Origin: Pyrus communis
Taxonomy: Eukaryota > Streptophyta > Magnoliopsida > Rosales > Rosaceae
DNA: 64,000 bases
Reading direction: 5' to 3'
Assembly: GCF_963583255.1 (NCBI RefSeq)
Contig: NC_084814.1
Coordinates: 23,441,300-23,505,299 of the forward strand
The notes beneath the pieces were generated by a model, which saw nothing but the letters and a program-made list of their open reading frames with translations, did not search any database and was not told where the DNA came from. Shown piece after piece: positions 22,651-35,700 of the stretch. The translations under genes and the position numbers were made by a program. Position 1 is the first letter of the stretch. Every line of letters starts with the position of its first letter.

Positions 22651-23517
22651 CGGAGTATCGTGTGTACCCTCTCCACAATAATGCACCCTTAATTTTAGGT
22701 ATGTTTCCATATTACACCATTGACCGTTACTTTTATTTCTCTATTTGCTTTTGAGAAGGTATATGTATTGGTTTGTGTAGATTTATGAACCACATGGATA
22801 AATTCATAAACCAGCATAGGTTTGTTGACATTACAAAGTTACAAACAGTTGCGAAGTCATGAACCGCTAAAGGGAGGGGCGAAATTTAAAAAAGTCAAAA
22901 GGTCTCAATAAAATTTAGACAAGCAAATCATTTATTAAAGATATTAACCAAACTACTAACCGTTTTAAAAAATAAAAATAAAAAGTGGCAACATCCTCAA
23001 CAACGTTGTTTTGGCCTGAGTTTAAAAAATAATAATTGACCGTGCGCAGAGTGCAATGCAGCATCGACAACAAGCTTGAGCTTCATTCAAGCATTTTTGT
23101 CAAACACCTTTCTTGCAAGTTCAGAAGAATGGATTCCTCACTTTTCATGTAGTTTCCAACGACTGGAGGGCGCGGCCACCCCTCCTTTCTCTTATGTGGC
23201 TTCACCATTTACGAACCTAGTTAACTAAAGATTCACCACCCTTCATCAGAGGTTCATTAACATCTTAAAGCCATATATTTGTGGTGAAGGTTCACCACCC
23301 TTCAAACCTGTGGTGAAGGTTCATTACCCTACAGACGGTCAAGGTTCAAGAAGGGAACCAATCTCCAACAAACGAATAATATACCAACGATGAAGATTAT
23401 TAAGCTTGTGGGAGAAATGCATTAAAACTCGAAAGCCTACGTATACCGACGATGAAGATCAAAATCCTATATATTAAAAGGGATTTTACTACTGTGGACC
23501 AAAGGTCCATAGTCTAA
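22651..23517. other. Intergenic DNA with a small degenerate repeat
   Basis: At about 23220-23335 the word 'ggttcaccacccttca' and variants recur three to four times. Nothing else is recognised. Confidence 0.3.
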
Positions 23518-23780
23518 TTAAAAGTGCTTTTAGACAAAATTTTATTCGGTTCTAATTTTCAATAGCACTTAAAGTGCTTCTGCAAGCCTTATATAATTAT
23601 GAAGATAAACCCAAATCCTATATAATTCTGAAGATAAACCCAAATATAATGGTATAAGAATTGAAATATTACTAGTTTTCGTATTTTCCACGATTAACTT
23701 GCATTTTTACCAAGGACATGATTTCAAAAGTATTTTCTCTAAAAGCGTTTTCCGTCGTTTAAAAACACTTACCAAATGAG
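23518..23780. mobile_element. MITE family A, degenerate copy
   Basis: Carries 'aaaagtgcttttagacaaa', 'agcacttaaagtgcttctgcaag' and the inverse end 'gtcgtttaaaaacacttaccaaa'. The copy is diverged, with an internal duplication of 'cctatataattctgaagataaaccc'-like words. Confidence 0.45.
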
Positions 23781-24114
23781 TTATTAAATTAATTAAATTT
23801 GTTACTAATAGTCCTTTTAAGTATACAGCATATTTTGGTTTAAATATTTTTCAGTTGGAAGGTCACCATAAACACAGACACTTCACCTAAGCAACGACCA
23901 CCTTTTATATTTCATTGAAACTAAATTAAAAATTGGAATATTGCCATATACAGAACTCTCTAAGCTTATCGAGTGAGCAGGCAAGTAAGCACCCAAGGCC
24001 CAACCAAGTCAAAAGTCTGCGCACAAACCGCATCATGAAGATGATAATCCCTCGTCATCTTTGTATTTATTGGACCATGGGATTAGGGTTCCTCACCTAA
24101 ATATACCTAATCAT

Positions 24115-24264
24115 ATTGATTAACTTAAGCAGAATTTCACTAATATTATCTCCACAAAACTTTAGTAAAATTGTGCTTGAGTTAATCAAAGTACATATAA
24201 TATTAGTGAAATTATGTTGATTAAGTACATATAATATTAGTGAAATTCTGCTGAGTTAATCAAA
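24115..24264. repeat. Inverted repeat with ~35-bp arms
   Basis: The left arm 24116-24150 has TTGATTAACTTAAGCAG, then AATTTCACTAATATTAT; the right arm 24230-24263 has ATAATATTAGTGAAATTCTG, then CTGAGTTAATCAA. The right side also contains an extra copy of 'acatataatattagtgaaatt'. Small MITE or hairpin-forming remnant. Confidence 0.6.
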
Positions 24265-25340
24265 AGCGGGTGAAAAAACCATTCTACTCCTATCAACAAA
24301 ACTAAAGATAAATAATTAAAATAAAGGTTATGAGCAACATAGTAAATTACACACAAAATAATTTTTTTTAATTTTTTTTTATCTCCCTCATAACCATGTA
24401 ACAATATCAGTTGGCCCCATTTTTCTTTCACCTCCCTCTCCCTTTTACCTTTTTCTCCCAAATAAGAAAAGTTTTTAGCAATGAAATAGTTACTCAGAAA
24501 TAATCGTTAAATATATGAACAACCTCTCCAATGACCGAAAATCGTTTGAAGGTCGTCACCAAAAAGTTTAGCGACTAACTATTTATATTTTTTCTCCTTT
24601 TGTAAACTTTATTTTCAAAATTTTAATAACCATGCATGTGTACAATTGCTATGTTCATTTAATTAATTAAATCTTAAATCAATCAATTTTTAAAAAGCCA
24701 CTTGCTCTCACAGTAACACAAATTCTCCATTAAGATTAACAACATTTATTTCAAAAAGTCAAGTCAAGTTTATCAACAATATATTCATAACATATTTTAT
24801 ATATACAATTGAGAAGTTGAGTTATCGACAATATCAATAATATTTAGGACATATTAGGGAAAAATTTATTATGCTAATGTGGATGTAAACGTGCAGAAGA
24901 AAATTACAATTAATCATGACAAAATGGATGACGTGCAATTGTTCAGAAAGTCAAGAAGTGGAGGCATCCATCATCGTTGGATTTAATTAATACGAATATC
25001 GACGGTGAGGATTATGTTTCTATTATTATGACCTGTCATAAATAATTGTTGATAGAATAAGAAGATATCACATCTGAATCTAAACCAATTTGTATTTAAT
25101 ATTTTCGACATTTATTTTTCCCTTTTATTTCGTAAGTAGCTATTATTATAATTATCTTGCAAGCTAAGAATTATACTCTTCGCACGTGAAACATTACAAA
25201 TAAGGAATGAAGGGCCTACTTTACACGTGGCGTGAATGGGATAACTATTATTTATTTATCTCAGAGTAACAGAGTTTGCTAATTATCAGATATATTGCTA
25301 ATCAATTGAGGATCAGGAACCAATAAGCAATAATTATGAA
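24265..25340. other. AT-rich intergenic DNA, nothing recognised
   Basis: No gene, RNA gene or clear element boundary was seen. Confidence 0.3.
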
Positions 25341-25516
25341 TTTGTTTGAAAGTGTTTTTAAAATTATCGAAAGTGAGTTTTTGATGAAATTGATTTTGAG
25401 TCTCAAAAACACTTCAAATGCTTTGTCAAGATCAACTTGAATTTTTATTAAGGATTGGTTTGAAAAACATTTTCACTAAAAGCGTTTTCAGTCATTTTAA
25501 AAGCATATCCAAACGA
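25341..25516. mobile_element. MITE family A copy
   Basis: The left end TTTGTTTGAAAGTGTTTTTAA and the inverse of the right end (CTCGTTTGGATATGCTTTTAA) match; the middle keeps 'aaaaacacttcaaatgcttt' and 'aagcgttttcagtcatttta'. Confidence 0.6.
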
Positions 25517-25749
25517 GTTTTATGCCTTTAATTTTTTACAAAATAATGCATGAGGTTTGAGATGACTATAAAGAATGCGGAATCGTTAATAGTATTTGGA
25601 AAGAATGCAGAATGATTTTTTCAAACTAATTAATAAACGTTTTTCCAAAAAAAAAAAATGTGGGATTGACATTTTCCCATGATTTATATCCAAGTCAACA
25701 ACAATTCTTTGAAGTTAAGTCAAGGGTTGAAACCCCACAAGAAAATTAA

Positions 25750-25990
25750 AATTTTCAATGAGTAGTAATGAGGATTTATGAGACAGAAACTCAGAATAAA
25801 AAGAGGTAAATGAAGACATAGAAATACTTGAAAAGAGACTTTAAGAAAATACATGGAGTAGTTGGAGTTAACAAAAGACTTAGCACAAAACCCAGCACAG
25901 TGGTGTCCTAGGATTCATACAACCGATCCTACTTAGTGGAATAATGCTTTGTCAATGGTTGATTGTCTTAGTTGTAATGGAGTTAAAGAA
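25750..25990 (+). mobile_element. RTE-type LINE 3' remnant
   Basis: Decayed 3' end of a non-LTR retrotransposon. The stretch 'agagactttaagaaaataca', 'ggagttaacaaaagactt' and 'gattcatacaaccgatcct' corresponds to the C-terminal coding end and downstream tail seen in plant RTE-type LINEs (RKDLKELGLTEDM- and THTADP-like ends, recalled). Stops and shifts interrupt every frame. Confidence 0.5.
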
Positions 25991-26477
25991 AAAAAAAATA
26001 ATGATATCATCATGAAACAAAAAAATAAGCAAAATATAAAAAGTGTAATTGAAGCAATCCAAAACAAAGGTTTGTTTCTACTCATATTTTTCACTCAAGA
26101 AATTGCCACAACAGCCACCCCTGGCCAACTACGTTGTTGGGAATTTGGAGATTACAAAGTCACCAAAAACAACTAACCCCAGAAGAGTCCAAATCAATTT
26201 CTTTGATGAAACCAATAGCTTTCCCAAACAACTCCAACTCTCCAAATTTGTTAGTTTTCAGTTGTTGGCCAGTCCTTCAATCCAAAACACCAACCTCCTA
26301 ATCCTCTCCCCTAACCCACCAATTAAGAGAGAGAGAGACACACCATTAAAAAAATTTGGAAGAGAGGAGAAATAAACCTTTCTCTTCTAATACACACCCA
26401 AATTTGTGATTGACACACCCAATTTCATATCAATTTCCTCTCCCTTGGAGTGCAAGAAGGCTCAAAAAGTTCTTGCA
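25991..26477. other. Promoter and leader of the membrane-protein gene at 26478
   Basis: Short overlapping frames (25949-26375) have no domain. A short GA run lies at about 26327-26338. Probably promoter plus 5' UTR. Confidence 0.35.
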
Positions 26478-27437
26478 ATGGAAACAGCAGGCAAAATTCT
26501 CAGAAGATCAGTCCACATATTTCTTCTAAACTACCAATACTTCACCTCAACTGCTGCACTCATTGCCTTACCCTTCTCAGCCTCAGTTCTCGTCTCTCAA
26601 GCACTTCTTCCTTCAAGCTCCGCCCTCTTGGCCGCCGTCTATAACCGCCTCCACAGTCTTTTCGATGCGGCCGGCTTCCCTCCCTCCTTGGAATTCTTCA
26701 CCATTCTCAACCACAAGCTCTCCCAAACCATCACCTCTTCAGTCTTCACATTCCCATTCTCCCTCACCTTCCTCCTCATAACCAAATCTTTTGTAATCCA
26801 AACTCTCAGCCGCCACCAGAAACTGAATTCCTCGTCGCACCCATCATTTCTTTCCACAATTTCTCTCTACACCCCACTCCTCCACACCCATGTTTACAAC
26901 TCGTTTTTTATCCTCTCTGCCAATGCAACCGTCTTTTCTATCTTGTTCATCGCCTTCAATGTCCTCGAAGGATCCGGGTTCTCTTCTCCTAACATCCTCC
27001 TCTTCTTATCGGCATCTGGGGCAGTTTTGTACTCCATTGTTCTTGCCAATGCACTCATAATATGCAATCTTGCATTGGTTCTATCAGGTACACAAAAGAG
27101 TGGCGGCTACTTAGCAATTCTCAAGGCTTGTCTTTTGATCAGAGGAAGAACTTCAACTGCTCTCTCTCTTGCTCTGCCTGTCAGCTTAACCCTAGCTGCA
27201 GTTGAAGCATTGTTCCAATACCGCCTCGTACGAGCCTACCATTTCACAGGACAGCTCGGATCTTCCATGGCCATGGAGGGTGTTTTCATTGCTTATTTGT
27301 ACTCAATTCTTGTTGTTCTTGATACAACTGTGAGCTTTTTGTTCTTGCAAAGCTGCAAGCCGAGTTCTCGAGGGATCGAATGCAGAGACGACGAAGAAAG
27401 TTGTGGAGATTTAAAGGCTGTCAAAGTGTTTCCATGA
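26478..27437 (+). CDS. Uncharacterised plant multi-pass membrane protein (At5g61340-like)
   Basis: A single exon of 319 residues. The ATG at 26478 was chosen over an in-frame ATG at 26406 because it has a good context (GCAATGG) and METAGKILRRS followed by a hydrophobic segment is a sensible membrane-protein start; the extra 24 residues have no conserved look. About six hydrophobic segments are visible: YFTSTAALIALPFSASVLV, VFTFPFSLTFLLITKSFVI, the FILSANATVFSILFIAFNV stretch, ILLFLSASGAVLYSIVLANA, ALSLALPVSLTLAAVEALF and GVFIAYLYSILVVLDTTVSF. The protein ends in a short charged tail. I recall Arabidopsis membrane proteins of this type, such as At5g61340, without known function. No catalytic motif is seen. 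Confidence 0.85.
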   Translation: METAGKILRRSVHIFLLNYQYFTSTAALIALPFSASVLVSQALLPSSSALLAAVYNRLHSLFDAAGFPPSLEFFTILNHKLSQTITSSVFTFPFSLTFLLITKSFVIQTLSRHQKLNSSSHPSFLSTISLYTPLLHTHVYNSFFILSANATVFSILFIAFNVLEGSGFSSPNILLFLSASGAVLYSIVLANALIICNLALVLSGTQKSGGYLAILKACLLIRGRTSTALSLALPVSLTLAAVEALFQYRLVRAYHFTGQLGSSMAMEGVFIAYLYSILVVLDTTVSFLFLQSCKPSSRGIECRDDEESCGDLKAVKVFP

Positions 27438-27744
27438 ATTTTGGTTCAAGAAATTGAAGGGAACCCTTCGAAGTTCAAACCAATCCAGTTTTAGTTCATT
27501 CCTTTTTCTTTTTTTTTTTTTAGAGGAAAGAATATAAAAAAGGCATTGCCAAAAAAAAAAAAATTAGTTTGAATCTTCAATTCAAGGCATGATTTCTTTT
27601 GCTTGTAATCACTCACACCAGGCAACTTTCTTGACATAAAAAAAAGCGTCCTCTCTAAAGTAGGAGAATTGTATACACAACTTTGCTTATGATTATTATA
27701 TTCCAATTTTATTTAGTTGCTTTGTTCCATTTTTATTTTATTTT
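27438..27744. other. 3' flank of the membrane-protein gene
   Basis: T-rich, with poly-T and poly-A runs near 27506-27564. Presumed 3' UTR and intergenic DNA. Confidence 0.35.
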
Positions 27745-27960
27745 ATTTTTAAAAAGGGACTACCTGGTAGCTTTGTCACAACAGTTTATTTTTTCAGGGG
27801 CCGGCAAGACTCACAAAGGCATTTCAACCTCTCTTTTACCACCATCGTGTGAATTTCAACCTCTCTTTTACCACCATCGTGTGATTCACGAGCGTTAGAT
27901 ATCAAACCCAGAACATACCGTGTGGAATATAGACCTGAAATTCATTCCCAACCACTAGAA
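27745..27960 (-). repeat. SINE-like repeat containing a 32-bp tandem duplication
   Basis: Shares 'ccaccatcgtgtgattcacg' and neighbouring words with 18600 (inverse), 2775-2910 and 51450-51600. Within it the 32-bp unit 'atttcaacctctcttttacc', ending 'accatcgtgtga', occurs twice in tandem (27821 and 27853). Confidence 0.5.
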
Positions 27961-28861
27961 TTTGGCAACTTTAGCAGTGTAGATGATACATTTTGGTCTC
28001 TTTGTTTCTTTTTCCATTTTTGATATTGAAGTTAGTTTTGTGTTGGTTTAGCATTAGGGGGATAATATTGGTCAAATTCCAATGAATTGTACCAGAGTGA
28101 TTGAGCAATATAAAATTTACATCTTGCAGCGGTTTATAAACTCATGCATAAAATTTCAAAGATGTTCTATTGTGTACGCAAAGGATATTTTGAAACTCAG
28201 TCATCACATTTTTCACCCAAAAAAAAAAATGTAGCTCACGGTCTTTGATTGATTTTGCTAAAAACTGCAAAAATCATTCTAAAATATATTTTCGTGAAAT
28301 TTTCACCACACCATACGGTTTTTTAAATTCATGCATGATATACAAGAGATATTTATGACATCACATGACGATGTTACGAACATTCAACAATTACACTTTT
28401 CACAAAAAATGTGAGCATTAGCTCACAAGTTTTAATTGATGGTCCAAATTTCATGTTTAATTGTGGGACTCATTTTATTAATTTGAAAAAGTTGCAGGTG
28501 ACTCTGGAAATATACAAGGTTAGTTAATAATTGGGCTGTTATTTCCGTTGAATGCATGTTTTTTCCCACGTGGCATAGTAAATCTAACTTTGTTACTTAT
28601 GATGAAGATGTTTGTACTGTGATTTGTCGTATTATTATAATCGTATTTTTGTTTTCTTCTGATCTTTTAAATTTGTATTCCTAAACAGGAAATTTCAGCC
28701 ATCAATTCGTTTGATAGTTAAAACTCTTTGAGAAATTGATAGAGGATGCAAATCATAAATTTCTCTAAAAATATGGAAATTCTGAAATTTCATGAATTTA
28801 AGTATATACTTTTTGACTAACAACCATAAGGAAGAAACAGTCAGTTTCTTAAACCAACCTA
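27961..28861. other. AT-rich intergenic DNA, nothing recognised
   Basis: No gene or clear element was seen. Confidence 0.3.
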
Positions 28862-28950
28862 TATTTATTTTACAATTACAACAAGAACAAAGCCTTATCC
28901 CATTAAACGGGGTCGGCTGTATGAATCCTAAAACGCCACTGCGCTTGGTA
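28862..28950 (-). mobile_element. RTE-type LINE 3' terminus
   Basis: The stretch 'acaacaagaacaaagcctta' and 'ggggtcggctgtatgaatcct' is the inverse of the characteristic 3' end of plant RTE-type LINEs. Only this end fragment is present, which suggests a strongly 5'-truncated insertion or remnant. Confidence 0.6.
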
Positions 28951-29719
28951 TTTATTTTACAATTACCCTAAAAATTTTAAAAATTCCCTGTCGTCGTCTA
29001 GTTTCTTTCTGAACCTGATTCCCTATACAACGCCTATCACGAAGGGGTCTCCTATCCAAAATTTCAATGTAACGAGGAACTAAATTTTATGTTACAGGAA
29101 AATGAATTGAATTCTAAACTACGGAGAGAGGGTTAGTGTGATTTACAGGAGTTCCACGGCACAGCAGGGATGTGGGATTTACAGATCCCAACGGCATCTT
29201 CCTTGGCGCTGTACATTTTATGCCAAACGAATGATGAAAGCTGAAACCTGATTGTGAACCGAGACTGAACTTTGCTCTCCCAAGGATGCCAGAGGGGGCC
29301 AGATCCGACATCATGGTGGCAGACGAAGCCAGATTGCCTTGGGAACCCTTGCTTCTAAATGAATGGTACACAACCGTAGAGTGAGAGCCAAGGTCCGGTC
29401 TCTTTGTATGATATCCCACATGACTGATCAGTTGGCCGTGATCGTCTGACTGAACATCTTGTCAAGCATGTATAGTTAAGATTCATGCATGGTTCAAAAC
29501 TTCAAATGCTGCAGGACTCGAATAGTTGCCCTTTCCGCCCTCATCCAAATAATATCTCGAAGGGCTTTCCTTTGCACTAGTTCTGAGAAGGGGATTCCGA
29601 CCAGGAGGTTAAAAGCATATGCTCCTTGCCACTAGTTAGCAACACTGCGACTGAACACTCTTCTGTATGGCAGGAGAGCTTGATTTCCCATGTAGCGATA
29701 GAATGACTATATCCTTCAC
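28951..29719. other. Region downstream of the formin stop, with an unexplained open frame
   Basis: A 101-residue minus-strand frame (29114-29419, starting MGYHTKRPDLGSHS) is Ser/Gly-rich, and its base composition is less AT-rich than its surroundings. It lies in the same direction as the formin gene, 300 bp beyond its stop. It may be an extended 3' UTR, an alternative last exon or a small unrelated gene. No domain is recognised. Confidence 0.3.
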
Positions 29720-32700
29720 CTATTTTGGTGCTTTTTTTGTGAGGTTAATGCCCTGGGCCTTTTCCATTTCAGCTTCTTTTTCGGCTTTCTTCTTCTCCAA
29801 TTCGGCCTGTTTGATATTCTCTTCGTGTGCTTTCCGAAACAACTTAACAAAGTTCAAGAGAGTCACAGTAACTGCAGTCATCAAAACAGGGGTTTTAATA
29901 CGGCTTAAGTCAGCTCCATTATTACCGCATGAAAATAGTGCATTTGTAGGCATTCAGAGAAGCCCTCAGCCCCCCCTTAAATAGCATAAAGGCCCCAAAA
30001 ATCACAAAATTCAAAAACCCCCCAACCCCATCCGCAACTAACCTTGCTCAAATGGACAGCGGGCGGGATCCTCACCAAAATATAATGCAAGAGCATCTGC
30101 ATTTCTACCCTGTCCACCAAAAGCAAATGACAAAATTGAGATCACAAAATACAAAATAAGACAGGCGACTAGGAGACGATAATTAGCAAATTACCACCAC
30201 AGAATATAGGTTTGTCACAGATGCCACTTCGGTCTCAGCAACAGTAATGAACTCTTTCAATGTCTAGAAATTCAACAACCAAAACAAGTACGAAGAAATT
30301 GTTAGGGAACGGGAAAAAAACAGAAGAAGAAATGAAGGGCCTTTCAACAAAGCTTTATAAATTTTAAAAGAGAAAGACTACATACCTTACGGAAAACTTC
30401 TGACACAGGGCCATCATTTTCTGATGCCGTCAGCTCCTGCTTGAGCTTTTCTAATCCCTTGATTAAAGCTTGCATTTCTTCAGCTAAAGACTTCAATTGT
30501 ATCTGCATGGAAACAAGATTTGTCACATTCAAAATCTAATTACAATGCTTAGAATTAGCACCAAGGAAACAAATGTTCACCTTTGTTGCAGGCTCCAGGC
30601 TGACAAGGTCCTGGTAAAAATCAAGAAGTCCTGGCGATTTAGAAGCAAGGATCTAAGACACAAGAAAGCCAAACGTGAGACTCAAAATATGATAGTAATC
30701 TTGTATCTCAAAACATTTGGCAACAAAAACATAAATTTTGCAAGCAGTCATCTCTTATTTGTCAGTTCTAGATCTCTTATTCCCCGCTTTGGTTATTCAT
30801 TACATAACCAAAAATATTTAAGAAACGTACCTTACAAAGATAATGCATGAGTGTCATCTTACTAGTAGAGGCACGCGTATCATAGAGCTTCAGCAGACTG
30901 TCCAACTTGAACCCAACAGCAGCACCTGTACAAAAACATTTGACAATTCATATTATTTTGGAGGCTACCTAAAATAAAGCCAAGCGCAGATAGGAATTTA
31001 AAATGGAACACGAAATAGCTGGTTTCAAATATAAAAGTTGCTTCTGCCAGTAACTCTTGATTCTCCTGGATAAATTCCAAGGCCCAGATAAAAAGTCCAG
31101 GATCAATTCTAAGCTCCAGCATGTGAAGCACATGCCTCAGAATAAAGTGTCATAAAAATTAATTAAATCCTCCTCTTTGAACCCAACAGTGATCATAATT
31201 TCAAAACAGAAGCACAATTTTCCGAAAGGACTTGCCTATGGTTAAATCAAATTGAAAGCCATTTGGAGATATGAGGCAGTTGCTTTGCATTCATATAATT
31301 TATCTTAATACTTCCCACCTCCCACCTCCCAGTCTACAGTAATAGATTATCTAAAGTGCTTACTTTAAGCAACATGTAAAAGAACCTTCCTACATGCTCT
31401 AAGTCAACAAACATAACAAATTCCAATATAACTTACCCCTTGCAGTTCCTTGGTTCAAAGTGTTCCCCAAAAAAAGAATCTTCTTCATAATTTCCTTCAG
31501 CTTAGAAGAGTTCCGAACCTAATTTATCAGTAATAGAGTAGCTAAGTTAAAATCGGTATCTATATACTGCAGGAAGCAATTCATTGGTAGTGCTGACATA
31601 CCTCCTCACATGCAGAGTTTACTGTGTTCAAACTTCTTTTAAATTCTGAGACCTGCAAAAAAGGTCAATAATTAGATAATGATGCAAAGAGACATACATT
31701 AGGTCCCATTTACTGCATTGGGAACAAAACAGCAGGTACTACCAAACCTGAGTGTTGAACTGAATCTTGAAAGAAAATACTCTCATCTTTGACTCCACCC
31801 GAGGCACTTTCATCAACTCCAAAAAAAACTGAAACATTACAAATATACAGAGAGTTTATAGATCTGACAATTAGTTATAGCTGTATAAGTATTTAAGGGA
31901 CATTACAATCCAATATGCACTCAAAACATAATTGCTATTACTAAAATTTTCTGAGCAACATAAAACATTTTTAGGAAAACAATATTCAAAAACTCAAAAA
32001 ACTACAATCACAAAAACTAATCTGAAATGACTCCGCCTGAATTAACATCACTTCATATAACATGCTCTGGTGCCTCACTAAATGTCTGGGTTTTTCCTAT
32101 GTCTATTTAACACACCAATTAAACCAGTAGCAGTGCAATTTAGCATCTTAAACAAGGACAAGCGAAATATATCCCTTAGAATCTTTCATTTTTCAACAGT
32201 CTAGGGAAATCCTTTATTGATGTTTACCGATTATCAGCCCATCTTCAAGTCTTCCATTGCTGCCACATTTATACGTGTAGTAATATTCGAGGAATATTTG
32301 AAAATTAAACTGAATAAGTAGTGAATGGACTGATGTGTGTCTCCTTAATATTATGACTTCATAGAGCACAGTATAAGGGGCACAGTATAGAATTTAAATC
32401 ATAATGGGAGATGCAAAATCCCTTGAAATGTGTAATATACAATTTTGGTTGGCCAGTCAACTTTCCAACGGAGAGATGCAAATATTAATACTACCATTGG
32501 AGATGCTCTTATAATAATTAATCTACTACGACAAATACTTCAAGAATATATTTGATCTGGTCATACCTGTTCACACCTCCCCAGGGCCTCCTTGTCACCA
32601 GTGTAGTTCTAAACAACAGAAATCACAAGCAAGAAAACATATGATTAATGAGGAGATGGAGCCATGTCAGGTTGTAAAAAGAGTAAAATAACCATCAAAA

Positions 32701-35700
32701 TAGTAAAAATAAAATAAAGAATAAAGGCTACACCTTGAGAAGTTCCATCTCCTCTTTAGTAGGACAAAATTTAATTAAATTTTCCACCTGATCAACATCT
32801 AATACTGAGTCATCCATTTTTAAAACAGCAGCCTGAGAACGTGCATATAAATACATAATTAGCTAAGTATGAAAAGTGTTCATTTACAACATCAGCTTTA
32901 AATTATTCGGGAAGTAAAAAGCCAATTGAGAAGACTCATCAGATATGCAAATTATCTATATTCACAAATCATGAGTAAGAAGAAATTCAACTGTATCAGC
33001 TTACCATCATATCAGGAAGTGGCATCTTAACTTTTGTGAGCATAATTTCTGTGTTGTATGCCCTTCTCAGGTCAACCTACAATGTGGTACAAAGAGAATC
33101 ACAGTAAGAAAGGAGAGAAGTAATAGCATCTGACATTATATGGAAAAAAGAGAAAAAAAAATATTCATCAAAATAAATCTCCGTGTTAACAAATATAGCC
33201 AGCATTGTACACACCCAACTTATCAATACAAGTGCAACTCTACAACAAAAACTCTAGAGACATGGAGAGATGGTTGACAGATAGTTACATTCTAACAGAA
33301 GAATCAAATCCCATAACTGGTAGGAAGACCCACAAAATATAAAAGAAGAATCACCTTTAACAAGCATAACTTTTTTGTTCAAAAAAATCAAGCATAACTT
33401 TTAGAAGATATGATTTTACAGTAAAATAACCAATTGCATAAAATTACCAGTTGAACTTTGTCAGGTTTAGAACCAGCAGGCTTGCGGCGCCCTCCTTTAT
33501 CTCCTGAGTTTGCAGATTTTGGAACTGTAGCAGAGAAAAGGCTCTCTATCTCTGACACATCAAATTCCGGCGCACTAGATTAAAAGAGAAGCACATTAGT
33601 GATTTGAAATGAACAATCCTGAAATAAAATACATTTGTGTATGTTGAACATGTAAGATCCATCAAATCAACAAAAAAACTTTGTGGCAGAAAACAGCTAC
33701 CAAGGCAATAATAAGTTGAAAAATAAGATGGAATACTTTTGAGTCTCTCCATGTCTTTGCAGTTCCTCCCACAGGCTTCCTTGCAACGCCCTTGTCACCT
33801 TGTTCCAATGTAGTGGTTTCAAGGAGGAGCGTCGAGGCGCTGTGGCAGGTATCCCACGTCCGCGCCCTCTGCCAGCAGCAGGTCCTCTGCCACCTAATGA
33901 GGGTGGTGGTGGAGGAGCACCACCAGGAAGTCCAGGTGGAGCAGGAGGCCCTGGACCACGACCTCCTGGAGGTGGTGGCGGAGGTGGTGCTCCAGGTAGT
34001 GAGGGAGCGCGGCCTCCACCGGGAGGTGGAGGAGGAGGTGGTGCACCATGCCCTGAAGGTGGTGGAGGGGGTGGAGGCGCTCCCCCACTCATTGGAGGGG
34101 GTGGCGGAGGTGGTGCACCACGTCCTGAAGGTGGTGGAGGTGGCCCCCCACGCATTGGAGGGGGCGGTGGAGGTGGGACCCCATACGTTGGAGGTGGCGG
34201 CGAAGGGGGGGCACCGTGCATTGGAGGTGGCGGTGGAGGTGGGGGCCCACGCATTGGAGGTGGTGGTGGAGGTGGAGCTCCGTGCATTGGAGGTGGTGGT
34301 GGTGGAGTAGGTGCTCCATGTACTGAAAATGGTGGTGGGGGTGGTGGAGGTGGAGTTCCACGTAAAGGTGGTGGAGGTGGAGCCCCTTGCATTGGAGGTG
34401 GTGGGGGTGGCGGTGGCGGTGGCGGTGGAGCTCCACGTAAAGAAGGTGGGGGTGGTGGTGGAGCTCCAACTAAAGGAGGTGGTGGCGGTGGATGTGGAGT
34501 TCCTTGCATTGGAGGCGGAGGCGATGGTGGGGGTTGTGGAGTAGATGAAATTCCCGGCAAAGGAGGCGGCGGTGGAGGAGGAGGTGGAGTACCACGAGTA
34601 GGTGGTGGCGGGGGAGTAGGTACTGCAACTCCAAGAGGTTTGGATAAACTTGCAGTAAGAGGAGGTGGAGGGGGAGGCGGCGGTGGTGAATTTTGAGAAC
34701 CTGCCACAATAACATGAACAGCTGAAGAGTACCCAACCTTCCAAAGAGACGAAGAAGGCTGTGGAGGCATTATGGTGCCACTATTCTGCCCACCAGATTG
34801 CAGCGGAGGTGGAGGGAAAGGGGGAGGTGCAGGGACCAAAGCTATACCAGTATTCTGCGTGATAGATGACGAGGCATAAGGAGGTGGAGGTGGAGGTGGA
34901 GGTGGTGGCGGGGTAGAAGATGGAAACAAGCACGAGACTGAAGAGGGCTTTGAGAAGACAGAATTAGAACTTAGCAGAGGAGGCGGCGGCGATGGTGGAG
35001 GAGGAGGAGAAGGAGGTGCTGTTGCAGCTACTTGCGACAATGGTCTAGCTGGTGACAAAAGCTTTGGAGAACTGTACAATGAAGATATATGAGACATAGG
35101 TGGTGGAGGGGGAGGTGGAGGAGGAGGTGGAGGAGGAGGTGGAGGTGAAGGAGGAGGTGGAGGTGAAGGGGAAACTACTTGTGCATCAGTATGTTCCGTT
35201 GTAATAGAGGAAGTCTCTGTCTCTTGGATTGGTGGTAGCGTCGATGGCAGGCAGGATGTGGATGTCTCTGTTAGTGTCTCTGGTGCAGACTTTGAATGCT
35301 TCAAAGGGTCCACTTTACTATGTTTCAGTTCAGTTTCCATATCCTTTGAAACCGCAGTTCCAGAAGAAGCCTTCAGTTTAGCATTTGCATTTGTATCTTT
35401 TGAAGAAGCAGCACCGGCAAAACCAGCTGGTGCACTATTATATCTTGATGGTGGATAGGAAACGTGCATTGAATTAGTATAAGAGCCTTTGTTAGGGGGA
35501 ATCCACCTAGACACCGCATTTGGTTTTGCTATTTTTGCCGAAGTGCCCTGAGTTTCTTGTTGTTTAGACTTCTGTTTTGCTGCCGTAGTTTCTACACCTA
35601 CTTTGGCGTTAAATGAAGGCTGTCTCTTAAAGGCAGGTGGCTGCAATTTCTCAGCTTTTGGTCTAGAGACCTCAGCACTCAGTTTTGATTGTGCAACCTT

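Noticed and set aside
33800..34696. 298-residue glycine-rich open frame on the plus strand
   Set aside because: It mirrors the polyproline FH1 codons of the formin on the other strand; no start context, introns or domain of its own.
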